The translations under genes were made by a program, and so were the position numbers. This document shows, piece by piece, positions 1 through 8,392 of a stretch of 64,000 nt of DNA. The stretch is from Alcaligenaceae bacterium SAGV5 (GTDB lineage: Bacteria; Pseudomonadota; Gammaproteobacteria; Burkholderiales; Burkholderiaceae_B). The notes below the pieces were generated by a model, which saw only the letters and a list, made by a program, of their open reading frames with translations, did no database searches and had not been told where the DNA came from. Where the stretch lies: positions 248,001 through 312,000 of the forward strand of contig SPDP01000005.1 in NCBI GenBank assembly GCA_009360345.1, given 5' to 3'. Every line of letters starts with the position of its first letter. Within the stretch, counting starts at the first letter, position 1.

Positions 1-269
1 GCATCGCTTTTCGGTTGATCGGCGAAACCTTCGCGGCTCTGCCAATCGTCCAGCGCATCACGCTATCCGGTTTCTCGCAACGCCATGACCCTTCCACGGG
101 ACAGCTCCGGAACGATTATCTGTACTCGGTCTCGGTGAATAGAGAGGCGTGGTCACATATCGATTTCGCACAGCTCTCCGCGATTGACGTCGTAGAAGCT
201 CTGGGTCGATTCGAATTGCGACGACAGATGAGCAAAACGGGCATTTTCAAACCGATCGAACCGCTTTGA
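1..269 (+). CDS. 3' end of an unknown gene (partial, open to the left edge)
   Basis: The reading frame is open from the first complete codon (base 3) to a stop at 267-269, so the real start lies outside the window. About 88 C-terminal residues are visible. They contain no motif I recognise; the tail is rich in charged residues and ends with a KTGIFKPIEPL segment. Base composition is less G/C-biased at third positions than in the operons further right, so the gene may be accessory. An internal ATG at 15 could serve as a start, but the frame continues upstream without a stop and I see no Shine-Dalgarno sequence in front of it. Function unknown. Confidence 0.55.
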   Translation, partial: IAFRLIGETFAALPIVQRITLSGFSQRHDPSTGQLRNDYLYSVSVNREAWSHIDFAQLSAIDVVEALGRFELRRQMSKTGIFKPIEPL

Positions 270-343
270 TTTACCCCAGCATTCCTTGTGGAATGAAGGC
301 TTTGATATGTGAGAACCACTATGAGTCTTATTGGGAGATAGCA

Positions 344-751
344 ATGAAAGTACAGGGACAATGCCATTGCGGCGCGATCCGCTACGAGGCCGAGGTCCAA
401 CCGGGATCGATGCGGATTTGCCATTGTTCGGACTGCCAGATCATGTCGGGCTCGGCGTTCCGCACGAACATCGCCGCGCCGGCCGAGACGTTCCGGTTGC
501 TGCAAGGCGAGCCACGCCACTATGTGAAGACTGCCGACAGCGGCGCGCAGCGGGTCACGGGTTTTTGCGAGCAGTGCGGCACGCAACTCTACGCGACTGA
601 TCCGGGTACGCCGAAGCGTTATTCGCTACGGGTCGGGACCCTGGCGCAGCGCGACCAGGTGGGTGGTCCGCAGGGGCAGATCTGGACGCGCCGCCGTGTC
701 GGTTGGATGCCGCCGATCGATGGCGTTGGCGAGGTCGAAGGGCAGCCGTAG
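344..751 (+). CDS. GFA-family (Mss4-like) zinc protein
   Basis: This 135-residue protein opens with QCHCGAIRYEAEV, followed by a CHCSDCQ motif and later CEQCGTQLY. That is the Cys pattern of the GFA/CENP-V/Mss4-like fold, in which cysteines bind structural and catalytic zinc; members are related to glutathione-dependent formaldehyde-activating enzyme. Length fits the family. The ATG at 344 is preferred to the upstream in-frame codon at 266 because the family starts just before the first CxC and a GGGAGA Shine-Dalgarno sits at 333-338. It is a single gene facing the end of an unknown gene on the left. Most members have no proven substrate, so no reaction is assigned. Confidence 0.85.
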   Translation: MKVQGQCHCGAIRYEAEVQPGSMRICHCSDCQIMSGSAFRTNIAAPAETFRLLQGEPRHYVKTADSGAQRVTGFCEQCGTQLYATDPGTPKRYSLRVGTLAQRDQVGGPQGQIWTRRRVGWMPPIDGVGEVEGQP

Positions 752-774
752 CCTTGCTGTAAGGCTCGCGCAGC

Positions 775-951
775 CTAAAAGAGGCTGTTGTAGTACTTCG
801 CCCGATCACTGCCTTGCGGCAGCGGATTCCCCGGGCAGTACGTGCCGCTCAAGGCAGCTTGTTCGAGCACCATGCAGGTGAAGAACGGGGTGCCGTGTTG
901 GTGCCAGTAGTCCAGGCCGCGCGCTGGCACGGCGGAGGAACACGACACGGA
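775..951 (-). pseudogene. Possible 3' remnant of an unknown gene
   Basis: Read on the minus strand, this stretch gives a protein-like C-terminus containing DYWHQHGTPFFTCMV and ending in DRAKYYNSLF before a TAG stop. The frame is closed upstream by TGA at 952-954 and has no convincing start. An ATG lies nearby in another frame (950-948 region), so a frameshifted or truncated gene is possible. The amino-acid make-up (aromatic, few Arg/Ala runs) looks more like real protein than the usual high-GC antisense reading. I do not recognise the family. Nothing else is visible in the 294-bp gap between the GFA gene and the LysR gene. Confidence 0.25.
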
Positions 952-1045
952 TCATCTCGACGGGGCGCGATAGGCGCCTGGCCTGGCAAGCCTGCAAGGC
1001 TTCTGCCGCCCGACTCCAGATCCGACCAGGGGTGGGGGGCGGACT

Positions 1046-1945
1046 TCACCTGTGCGGTACTCCTCCCTCCCATTTCCCCACCAACTCCCGCAACAATGCG
1101 GCCACCGATCGTGTCATGCGGCTAGCCGGCCGGGCCCGGGGAACCGCCAGTACCAGCCGGTTGCGCATCGCCGGTGCCTGGATCACCGACGTATGGACCT
1201 GCGCCGGATAGTTCCAGGATCGCACCGCTCCCGCTGGCAGCACTGTATAGGCCACTCCTCGCGCGACGATGGACAGCACCGTTTGCACCGAGTCGATTTC
1301 GGCTACGGCGCGCAGCGTCAGATTGCGCGGCCGGGCCTCGGCCTCCAGCAATTCGCGCAGGGAGTTGGGGCCGCTGGGCAGGATCAGCGGCAGGTGTGCG
1401 ACGTCGGCCAGGCGGATGCGTGGCGGCAGCGGATGGGTGCCGACCACGACCAGCGGTTCGCGCAGCAGTGTTTCGACCTGCAGTTGCGGCGAGGTGGGCG
1501 GGTCGAAGATCAGCGCCAGGTCGAGCCGGCCGCCTATCAGCCATTCGCGCAGGCGGATGCTGAGCGCTTCGGCCACGCTGATCACCGCATCGGGGTAGAG
1601 CGCGCGGAAACCTTCCACCAGATCGGCGCTGAGCGTGTGGGCGACGTGCGGCGGCAGGCCCACGGTGACCCTGCCGCGCGGGCTGAGCTGGCGGTCCCGC
1701 ATGTCGGTGCGGGCGCGTTCGGTCATCTCGAGTATGGCGCGCGCATGGGCCAGCATGGCCAGGCCGGACTCGGTGGGCTCGACGCCGCGGCCGTTGCGCA
1801 CCAGCAGGCGCTGGCCCAGTTCTTCCTCGAGCGCGAGCACGTGGCCGCTGAGCGTGGATTGCGCCAGGTGCAGCGTGGCGGCGGCCTGGCTGAAGCCGCC
1901 GGTTTCCGCCACCGCCACGAAGTACCTCAGCCGATTGATGTCCAC
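1046..1945 (-). CDS. LysR-type transcriptional regulator
   Basis: This 299-residue protein has an N-terminal winged helix-turn-helix (MDINRLRYFVAVAETGGFSQ, then AAATLHLAQSTLSGH) and a periplasmic-binding-like effector domain from about residue 90. The start is the GTG at 1945, preceded by GGAGG at a normal distance. A longer in-frame extension to 2305 runs through the divergent operon and is discarded. The gene is divergent from the amidohydrolase operon that starts at 2061, with a near-palindromic ATATCTGATAT element between them. By the usual LysR arrangement it probably controls that operon and itself; the effector is unknown. Confidence 0.93.
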   Translation of the reverse strand: MDINRLRYFVAVAETGGFSQAAATLHLAQSTLSGHVLALEEELGQRLLVRNGRGVEPTESGLAMLAHARAILEMTERARTDMRDRQLSPRGRVTVGLPPHVAHTLSADLVEGFRALYPDAVISVAEALSIRLREWLIGGRLDLALIFDPPTSPQLQVETLLREPLVVVGTHPLPPRIRLADVAHLPLILPSGPNSLRELLEAEARPRNLTLRAVAEIDSVQTVLSIVARGVAYTVLPAGAVRSWNYPAQVHTSVIQAPAMRNRLVLAVPRARPASRMTRSVAALLRELVGKWEGGVPHR

Positions 1946-1986
1946 GATCCGCCTCCGACGAAGGCCATGATGGTATCGCAGATCAC

Positions 1987-2008
1987 GATATCTGATATCT
2001 GACATATC
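1987..2008. promoter_or_regulatory. Candidate LysR operator between divergent genes
   Basis: The intergenic region holds GATATCTGATATCTGACATATC, a near-palindrome built from repeated GATATC/ATATC half-sites. It lies between the LysR start (1945) and the amidohydrolase start (2061), where a LysR-type binding site is expected. Direct repetition of the half-site suggests two adjacent subunit contacts. Assignment rests on position and symmetry only. Confidence 0.45.
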
Positions 2009-2060
2009 GGAAACGGCCGAAGATAGAATCGATCGACTCATTGACCGTGACATAAGAACC

Positions 2061-2915
2061 ATGGACACCCGCATTCCCGGGGGTGCGACGGAGACCGCAC
2101 CCCTGCCACTGCCTCGCGGCGCGTGCGATGCGCACGTGCACGTCGTCGGTCCCGCCAGCCGTTTTCCCTTCGTTGCCGGGCGCCACGCCGACGATGCGCC
2201 CAAGGAGGCATTGTTTGCGTTGCACCGGCGGCTGGGCATCGACCGTTGCGTCGTGGTGCAGTCGGCTTCGCACGGTTTCGACAATAGCGCCGTCGAGGAT
2301 GCCATCCGCGCGGGCGAGGGGCGTTACCTGGGCGTCGCCGCCGTGCCGCCCGACGTCGCCGATGGTGAGCTGCGAAGACTGGCGGACGCGGGGTTTCGTG
2401 GCGTGCGTTTCAACTTCATGTCGCATCTGGCCAGTCATGCCGATCCGCGTGCGCTGCCCGATTTCTCGAAACGCCTGGCGCCGCTTGGCATGCACCTGCA
2501 ATTGCATTTCGCGCCCGAGCGCATCCATGAGTTGGCGCCGCTGCTGCGGGGCTGCTCGGTGCAGGTCATGATCGACCATATGGGCCGGGTAGACGCGACG
2601 CAGGGGCCGACGCATGCCCACTTCGGCGCGTTATGCGAGTTGCTGCGGGACGAGCGCTTCTGGGTCAAGGTCTCGGGCGTCGACCGCGTCAGCCCGCCCG
2701 GCGGCTACGCCGACGGCGTGGCGCTGGCGCGGGGGCTGATGCGCGATTTTCCCGACCGCTGCGTCTGGGGCACGGACTGGCCCCACACCAATCATTCCCA
2801 CCGGCCCGAGGACGAGGCGCTGGTGGGATTGCTCGCTGGCATCGCACCGACCCGGGCCGCGCTCGAGAAGCTGTTGGTCGGTAATCCCATGAACTTCTAC
2901 AGGTTTGCAGCATGA
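2061..2915 (+). CDS. Amidohydrolase, LigI-like (2-pyrone-4,6-dicarboxylate hydrolase family)
   Basis: This 284-residue TIM-barrel hydrolase has the metal/active-site landmarks of the amidohydrolase_2/LigI group: CDAHVHVVGP near residue 22, MIDHMGR near 176 and the terminal GTDWPHTNH near 246 carrying the catalytic Asp. In LigI this fold hydrolyses a lactone, so a lactone or cyclic ester substrate is plausible; the real substrate is not known. It is the first gene of a six-gene operon and its stop overlaps the next start (ATGA at 2912-2915), which suggests translational coupling. The ATG at 2061 lies 115 bp from the divergent LysR gene. Confidence 0.85.
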   Translation: MDTRIPGGATETAPLPLPRGACDAHVHVVGPASRFPFVAGRHADDAPKEALFALHRRLGIDRCVVVQSASHGFDNSAVEDAIRAGEGRYLGVAAVPPDVADGELRRLADAGFRGVRFNFMSHLASHADPRALPDFSKRLAPLGMHLQLHFAPERIHELAPLLRGCSVQVMIDHMGRVDATQGPTHAHFGALCELLRDERFWVKVSGVDRVSPPGGYADGVALARGLMRDFPDRCVWGTDWPHTNHSHRPEDEALVGLLAGIAPTRAALEKLLVGNPMNFYRFAA

Positions 2916-3739
2916 GCTCCCCCTCCGTTTCCGCAGCATCCCAGGGCCGGCTTGCCGGCAAGGTCGTCTTCGTTTCCGGTGCCGGCTCGGTGGGCCCGGG
3001 TTGGGGCAACGGCCGCGCCATTGCCGTGCGTTTCGCAGAGGAAGGCGCGATCATCTTCGGCACCGACCGCGATCCCGCGCGCATGCAGGAAACCCAGCAG
3101 CGCATCGCCGACGCCGGCGGGCAGATGGTGGGCGTGGCCTGCGATGCGACGCAGTCCGCGTCGGTGGCCGAGGCCGTGGCGCAGTGCGTCGCGCGCTTCG
3201 GTCGTATCGACGTGCTGGTGAACAACGTCGGCGGGTCGGCCAAGGGCGGCCCGGTGGAGATGAGCGAAGAAGTGTGGGACGCGCAGATCGACCACAACCT
3301 CAAGAGCGTGTTCCTGGGCTGCAAGCACGTGCTGCCGCACATGGTGGCGCAGGGTGGCGGCGCCATCGTCAACATTGCGTCGACGTCCGGGCTGCGCTGG
3401 ACCGGATCGGCGCAAATCGCCTATGCCTCGACCAAGGCGGGGGTGATCCAGTTCTCGAAGGTGCTGGCCGTGCAGTACGCCCCGCAGGGTATCCGCGTCA
3501 ACAGCGTGGTGCCGGGCCAGCTGCATACGCCCATGGTCGAGGTGCGCCTGGCCGGCCAGCGCACCGGCGGCGACGTGGACGCGCTGCTCAGGCAGCGCCA
3601 GTCGCGCATTCCCCTGCCGTTCATGGGCGATGGCCGCGATACGGCCTACGCCGCGCTGTACCTTGCCAGCGACGAATCGCGGTTCGTCACCGGCACCGAG
3701 ATCGTGGTGGACGGAGGCATGTCCGCCCGCTGCGATTGA
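2912..3739 (+). CDS. Short-chain dehydrogenase/reductase
   Basis: A 275-residue classical-type SDR with a Rossmann fold. The cofactor loop is a variant glycine motif (SGAGSVGPGWGNGRA, residues about 20-36), followed by NNVGG near 105, a catalytic Ser in NIASTSG and a Tyr/Lys pair in AYASTKAG. The tail GTEIVVDGGMS is typical. It presumably oxidises or reduces a hydroxyl/keto group of the substrate handled by the LigI-like hydrolase just upstream, with which it overlaps by four bases. Substrate and cofactor preference cannot be read from the sequence. Confidence 0.92.
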   Translation: MSSPSVSAASQGRLAGKVVFVSGAGSVGPGWGNGRAIAVRFAEEGAIIFGTDRDPARMQETQQRIADAGGQMVGVACDATQSASVAEAVAQCVARFGRIDVLVNNVGGSAKGGPVEMSEEVWDAQIDHNLKSVFLGCKHVLPHMVAQGGGAIVNIASTSGLRWTGSAQIAYASTKAGVIQFSKVLAVQYAPQGIRVNSVVPGQLHTPMVEVRLAGQRTGGDVDALLRQRQSRIPLPFMGDGRDTAYAALYLASDESRFVTGTEIVVDGGMSARCD

Positions 3740-3780
3740 TCGTTCCAACGACGACGACATCTCCATCAGGAGGAGACACC

Positions 3781-4776
3781 ATGCACAACATCCCTATCAC
3801 GACGCGCTCGGCCTGGGCCGCCGGAATCGCCGCGGCCGCCCTGGCCGTGCCCGCCGCGCGGGCGCAGGACGCCGCCGCGAACTATCCGAACAAGCCCATC
3901 CGGATGATCGTGCCGTTCACCGCCGGCGGCCCCACCGACGCGCTGGCGCGTGCCATCGGCCAGAAACTGGGCGAACGCTGGAAACAGTCCGTGGTGGTCG
4001 AGAACCGCGCGGGCGCGGGCGGCAGCATAGGCGCGGAATTCGTTGCCAAGTCGCGCGCCGACGGCTACGTCCTGATGTTGACCACCGCTGGCGTGGTTAC
4101 CGTCAACCCGAGCCTGAGTCCGGTCAACTTCGACACGATGAAGGACTTCGCGCCGGTGGCGCTGGCTTCGACGATCGCCAGCCTGCTGGTGGTGCCGCCG
4201 TCGCTGAACGTTCATTCGACGAAAGAGCTGATCGCGCTGGCCAAATCCAGGCCGGGCGAACTGAACTACGGCAGCTCCGGCAACGGCAGCGCCAGCCACC
4301 TGGCCATGGCCCTGTTCGACAAGGCCGCCGACATCAAGGTCCAGCACGTGCCCTACAAGGGCGCCGCGCCGGCCGTGACGGACCTGTTGGGGGGCAACGT
4401 GCAGGTGATGCTGATCGGCCTGTCGACGGTGTTGCCCTACGTCAGCAGCGGCAAGCTGGTCGCGCTGGGCGTGTCGAGCCTCAAGCCTTCGCCGCTGGCG
4501 CCGGCGGTGCCGACCATCGCCGAGGCCCTGCCCGGCTTCGAGGCCAGCAACTGGCTCGGTATCTTCGCCCCGGCCGGGACGCCGCCCGCCATCGTGAACA
4601 AGCTCAATGCCGCGATCAACGACATCATGCAGCAGCCCGATACCTGGGGCACGATCTCGAAGGACGGCTTCGAGCCGGTACCGCCCAATACGCCGCAGGA
4701 GTTCGGCAAGTACGTGCAATCCGAGATCACCAAGTGGGCCAGGGTGGTCAAGGAAAGCGGCATGACCTCGAATTGA
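3781..4776 (+). CDS. Bug/TctC-family periplasmic solute-binding protein
   Basis: A 331-residue receptor with a signal peptide (hydrophobic AAGIAAAALAVPAARAQ, cleavage near ARAQ-D). The family blocks follow: YPNKPIRMIVPFTAGG, the ligand-loop Asp in GPTDALAR, VVVENRAGAGGSIG and ADGYV. Bug proteins bind carboxylates or other small anionic solutes in the periplasm. They either feed a tripartite tricarboxylate transporter (TctAB) or act as sensors. No membrane TctA/TctB gene is present in the window. A GGAGGAGA Shine-Dalgarno precedes the ATG. It is the third gene of the LigI/SDR operon, so its ligand is probably the compound these enzymes degrade. Confidence 0.95.
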   Translation: MHNIPITTRSAWAAGIAAAALAVPAARAQDAAANYPNKPIRMIVPFTAGGPTDALARAIGQKLGERWKQSVVVENRAGAGGSIGAEFVAKSRADGYVLMLTTAGVVTVNPSLSPVNFDTMKDFAPVALASTIASLLVVPPSLNVHSTKELIALAKSRPGELNYGSSGNGSASHLAMALFDKAADIKVQHVPYKGAAPAVTDLLGGNVQVMLIGLSTVLPYVSSGKLVALGVSSLKPSPLAPAVPTIAEALPGFEASNWLGIFAPAGTPPAIVNKLNAAINDIMQQPDTWGTISKDGFEPVPPNTPQEFGKYVQSEITKWARVVKESGMTSN

Positions 4777-4796
4777 CTCCATCCAGGAAGCGTTCC

Positions 4797-6185
4797 ATGA
4801 GCGAATCGACAGCTCGATTGATAGACCTGTGCCGCCACCGGCTGACCGCGCGCATCGATGCGCGCGCGCTGGGCGCGGCCACCCAATGCCTGGTCGACAG
4901 CCTGGGAGCCGCCTTCGCCGCCTACGGCGAGGCACCCATCGATGTCCTGCGCGAGCTCGACGTAGCGGGCGCGCCGGGCCCCAGCACTGTCATCGGCCAC
5001 GGCGATCGCGGCCGTCCGGCCGACGTGGCCCTGGTCAATGGCACGATGATCAGCCTGCAATTGTTCGACGACAACCAGGCGCAGATGCGCGGCCATCCGT
5101 CGGGGCCGCTGCTGCCCGCGGTATTGGCCCTGGCCGAACAGCAGGACCTGACGATTCGCGCCGCGCTCGAGGCCTTCGTGATCGGCTACGAGATGGAATG
5201 CCGCTTCGGCACGCTGCTCAACCCGTCGCACTACGAGGTCGGTTGGCACGCGACCGCGACCCAGGGAACGCTTGCCGCGGTGGTGGCGAGCAGCCTGATC
5301 CTGGGCCTGGACGACCAGGCCATGGCGCATGCGCTGGGGATCTCGGCATCGCTGGCCGGTGGGGTGCGGCGCAACTTCGGCACCATGACCATGTCGCTGC
5401 ACAGCGGCCTGGCCGCCAGCAACGGCGTGCGCGCCGCGCAGATGGCCAGCCGCGGGTTCACCGCCGATCCCCGCATATTCGACGGTCCCATGAATTTCGG
5501 CGCCGTGTTCTCGCTGGAGTGGACGGACAAGCTGCTCGAGGACAACCTCGACAAGTGGGGCGATCCGTTCATGATCGTGTCGCCCGGCCCGACCTTCAAG
5601 CTCTACCCTTGCGGCCGCCCGCCGCTGTTCGCGGTCGACTGCGTGGTGGACCTGCAGCGCCTGCACGGGGTGACGGCCGGGCAGATCAAGCGCATCCGCT
5701 GCGAGGCGAGCTATATGTACCCGCGCACGCTGATCCATTCGCGCCCCGGGAACGGCCTGCAAGGCAAGACCTCGCTGGAGTACTGCGTGGCGACCAGTTT
5801 CGTCGACGGCCGGCCCACGCTGGCCTCGTTCACCGACGAAGCGGTACGCCGGCCCGAGGTGCTGCGGCTGCTCGACATGATCGAGGTATGCGTGCCGCCC
5901 CACCTGTCGGAGGACGTGCCGGCCGTGCGCAAGGCGCCGTTCGAGCAGCCCGTCACGGTCGAGGTCGAGACGTTGGACGGACAGGTGTTTCGCGTGACGA
6001 CCCCCATCCACAAAGGATCTCCGGAAAATCCCGCGTCCGACGCCGACCTGAAGCAGAAATTCCTCGATTGCGCGGGTGCCCACCTGGGGGCCGCGCGCTC
6101 GGAGGCCGTACTGGACCACATTGGCCGCGCCGACGGCCGGGTCCGGGATCTGATGCGATCGATGATCGTCGACCTTGCACGGTAG
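4797..6185 (+). CDS. MmgE/PrpD family protein
   Basis: This 462-residue protein has the two-part layout of the MmgE/PrpD family: an all-helical N-terminal domain (about residues 1-260) and a C-terminal alpha/beta domain. Family-typical stretches include GYEMECRF, the GWHATATQGT segment and FKLYPCGRPP. Members include 2-methylcitrate dehydratase and cis-aconitate decarboxylase, so a dehydratase or decarboxylase acting on a di- or tricarboxylate is likely. The start follows the Bug stop by about 20 bp with an AGGAAG ribosome-binding site. Here it belongs to a non-propionate operon, so the name prpD is not used. Confidence 0.88.
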   Translation: MSESTARLIDLCRHRLTARIDARALGAATQCLVDSLGAAFAAYGEAPIDVLRELDVAGAPGPSTVIGHGDRGRPADVALVNGTMISLQLFDDNQAQMRGHPSGPLLPAVLALAEQQDLTIRAALEAFVIGYEMECRFGTLLNPSHYEVGWHATATQGTLAAVVASSLILGLDDQAMAHALGISASLAGGVRRNFGTMTMSLHSGLAASNGVRAAQMASRGFTADPRIFDGPMNFGAVFSLEWTDKLLEDNLDKWGDPFMIVSPGPTFKLYPCGRPPLFAVDCVVDLQRLHGVTAGQIKRIRCEASYMYPRTLIHSRPGNGLQGKTSLEYCVATSFVDGRPTLASFTDEAVRRPEVLRLLDMIEVCVPPHLSEDVPAVRKAPFEQPVTVEVETLDGQVFRVTTPIHKGSPENPASDADLKQKFLDCAGAHLGAARSEAVLDHIGRADGRVRDLMRSMIVDLAR

Positions 6186-6193
6186 CCGCCATC

Positions 6194-7276
6194 ATGCCCT
6201 TGATCGTTGTGGAAGAAGACCGCGTGCTGCGGGTGGCCCAGGTGATCCTGGACCCCTCGACTTCCGCGGAACGCGTAGCCGCCTTCGCGGACTACAACAG
6301 CACCGATCAGCCCGATTTCGCGGGCTGGCTCGATGCGCTGCGCGGCCGTCTGCCGGGGTTGTATCCGGCGGACCTGCGCCTGGTCAACAGCCAGGAGGAA
6401 CTGCGAGCTGCCCTGCCGCAGGCGGACGCGGTGGTCGTGGAGAGCCTGGACATCGGCGAAGCCGAACTTGCGATGGCTCCGCGCCTGGCCATCGTCCACA
6501 AGTTCGGCCGGCTCGGCGACAACATCGACCAGGCCGCGTGCGCCGCCCGGGGCATCCCGGTCATGTCATTGCGCCGCCGCACCAACATCGCGGTGGCCGA
6601 GCACACCATCACCCTGATTCTGGCGCTCGCGCGGCGCCTGCCGCTGATCAACGGGCTGGTTTCGGAAAGCCGGCTCCAGCAGGCGGGCTTTGCTTTCCGC
6701 GCCTACGACCGGCGCCATACCGCGGCGGCCAACTATGGCCGCATTCCGGACTTGCGCACGCTGCACGGCCTGACGCTGGGCCTGTTGGGCCTTGGAGAGA
6801 TCGCTCGCGAGGTGGCGATGCTGGCCCGGGCCTTTGGCATGCGGGTGTGCTATCACAAGCGTATGCCGCTCGATGCCGCCGAAGAGCAGGTCCTGGGGGT
6901 GACGCACTGCGGCTTCTACGAGTTGTTCGAGCAGTCGGATTTCCTGAGCGTGCATGTGCCGAGCTCGGCAAAGACCCGTAGCCTGGTCGACGCGGCGGCC
7001 ATCGGCCGCATGCGCCGGGGGGCGTACCTGGTCAATACCGCGCGGGCCGAGATCGTCGACCATGACGCGTTGGTCGAGGCGCTGCGCGCCGGCCACCTGG
7101 CAGGCGCCGGCTTCGACGTGCAGTACGGTGAACCGAGCGCCGATGACGATCCGCTGTTGCACTTCGATAACGTCATCCTGACGCCGCACATGGCCGGCGC
7201 CTCGCGCATGAACGGACTGATCGATGCCGAGAACCTGCTGTTGAACCTGCACGCGGCGTTGCAGCGCCGCGGATGA
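6194..7276 (+). CDS. D-isomer-specific 2-hydroxyacid dehydrogenase
   Basis: A 360-residue NAD(P)-dependent dehydrogenase. The Rossmann motif GLLGLGEIAREVA lies near residue 195, and the catalytic Arg is in NTARAEIVD, the Glu follows in GEPS and the His is in TPHMAG. The N-terminal substrate-binding half is somewhat divergent. It would interconvert a D-2-hydroxyacid and a 2-oxoacid. It starts 8 bp after the MmgE/PrpD stop and its last bases overlap the first possible ATG of the following hydrolase. It probably carries out an oxidoreduction step of the same pathway; the substrate is unknown. Confidence 0.92.
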   Translation: MPLIVVEEDRVLRVAQVILDPSTSAERVAAFADYNSTDQPDFAGWLDALRGRLPGLYPADLRLVNSQEELRAALPQADAVVVESLDIGEAELAMAPRLAIVHKFGRLGDNIDQAACAARGIPVMSLRRRTNIAVAEHTITLILALARRLPLINGLVSESRLQQAGFAFRAYDRRHTAAANYGRIPDLRTLHGLTLGLLGLGEIAREVAMLARAFGMRVCYHKRMPLDAAEEQVLGVTHCGFYELFEQSDFLSVHVPSSAKTRSLVDAAAIGRMRRGAYLVNTARAEIVDHDALVEALRAGHLAGAGFDVQYGEPSADDDPLLHFDNVILTPHMAGASRMNGLIDAENLLLNLHAALQRRG

Positions 7277-7302
7277 AAACCCCCTCAAAGAGGAGACACA
7301 CG

Positions 7303-8166
7303 ATGCGATCGACGATCATTCAACTTTTCCGTGCCACCGTCCTGGTACTGGGGCTGGCGGGCGCCGGCCTGGCCGTGGCCGCGGATCCCGGCCACTATGC
7401 CGAGCTGCCGGGCGTCAAGCTCTGGTACACCGACTCGGGCGGCGGCGGCACGCCTCTCATTCTGATGCATGCCAACACCGGCACCAGCGAGACCTGGCCA
7501 GAACAGATCGGGGCCTTTGCCGCCGCCGGCTACCGGGTCATCGCCTTCGATCGGCGGGGCTGGGGCAAGAGCATGGCCGAGCCGGCCAGCGGCGAACAGC
7601 CCGGCAGCGTCTCGGGCGACCTCGATGCGCTGATCGGCCACCTGAAGCTCGACAAGGTATTCCTGGTCGGCGTCGCCGGTGGCGGCTTTTCGGCGCTCGA
7701 CTATGCCGCCTGGCGTCCCGGCCGTGTGCGTGCCATGGTGGTCGCCGCCAGCAGCGCGCGCCTCGATGCCGAGCCGGAAATGAAGGCGCTGACCGCGCGC
7801 ATCGACATGCCGGGCCGCCGCAAATTGCCGGTGGTCTATATGGAGGTCAGCCCGGCGTACCGCAGCGCCGACCCGGCGGGCACGGAACTTTGGATGCACC
7901 ATGAGGAACACGCCAGGCAGAAAGGCGCGGCCGATCAGCCGCTGCGAACAGCCAATACCTATGCCAAGCTCGAGTCCATTACCGCGCCCACGCTGGTGGT
8001 GGCGGGAGGTGCCGACCTGATCGCCCCGCCCGGCCTGATGCGCGTCTGGGCTTCGCATGTGAAGGGCTCGGAGTTCAAGGTCATCGGCGATGCCGGGCAC
8101 GCGGTATCGTGGGAGCAGCCGCATGCCTTCAATGCCGCGGTGCTGGATTTCCTGCGCCGTCATTGA
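7303..8166 (+). CDS. Secreted alpha/beta-hydrolase-fold protein with Ala at the nucleophile position
   Basis: A 287-residue alpha/beta-hydrolase fold with an N-terminal signal sequence (VLVLGLAGAGLAVAA, cleavage near residue 24). The oxyanion strand LILMHANTG, the DRRGWGKS loop, a late acidic residue in AGGADLIAPP and the catalytic His in GDAGHAVSWE are present. The nucleophile elbow reads VGVAGGGF, so the expected Ser/Cys/Asp of GxSxG is Ala. The start at 7303 follows AGAGGAGA at a good distance and is preferred to the ATG at 7273 that overlaps the upstream gene. Last gene of the operon, with a terminator about 45 bp beyond the stop. It may be a non-hydrolytic enzyme or binding protein. Confidence 0.88.
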   Translation: MRSTIIQLFRATVLVLGLAGAGLAVAADPGHYAELPGVKLWYTDSGGGGTPLILMHANTGTSETWPEQIGAFAAAGYRVIAFDRRGWGKSMAEPASGEQPGSVSGDLDALIGHLKLDKVFLVGVAGGGFSALDYAAWRPGRVRAMVVAASSARLDAEPEMKALTARIDMPGRRKLPVVYMEVSPAYRSADPAGTELWMHHEEHARQKGAADQPLRTANTYAKLESITAPTLVVAGGADLIAPPGLMRVWASHVKGSEFKVIGDAGHAVSWEQPHAFNAAVLDFLRRH

Positions 8167-8210
8167 AGGGCGGCAGGCACGACTCCGTCCATCAAGGACA
8201 TCCTCGGCAC

Positions 8211-8250
8211 GGCGCACCGCGGCAGCGCGGTCGCCGTGCGCCATTTTTTC
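8211..8250 (+). terminator. Rho-independent terminator after the LigI-like operon
   Basis: A perfect 7-bp stem, GGCGCAC (8211-8217) with GTGCGCC (8236-8242), encloses a GC-rich loop and is followed by ATTTTTT. It lies 45 bp after the alpha/beta-hydrolase stop and before the convergent oxidase gene, exactly where the operon should end. Confidence 0.8.
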
Positions 8251-8392
8251 ACGCCCGGGTAGAAGAGGTGGGCCGCGCCTGCCAACATCGCGGCGCAGCC
8301 ATATGCAGGCCGGCCAGGCAATTGGTGATGGTGTCGCCGGAGGACAGGCAGGACCTGCCCGGAGCGGAAAAGAATGATGTGAACGATTTTCT

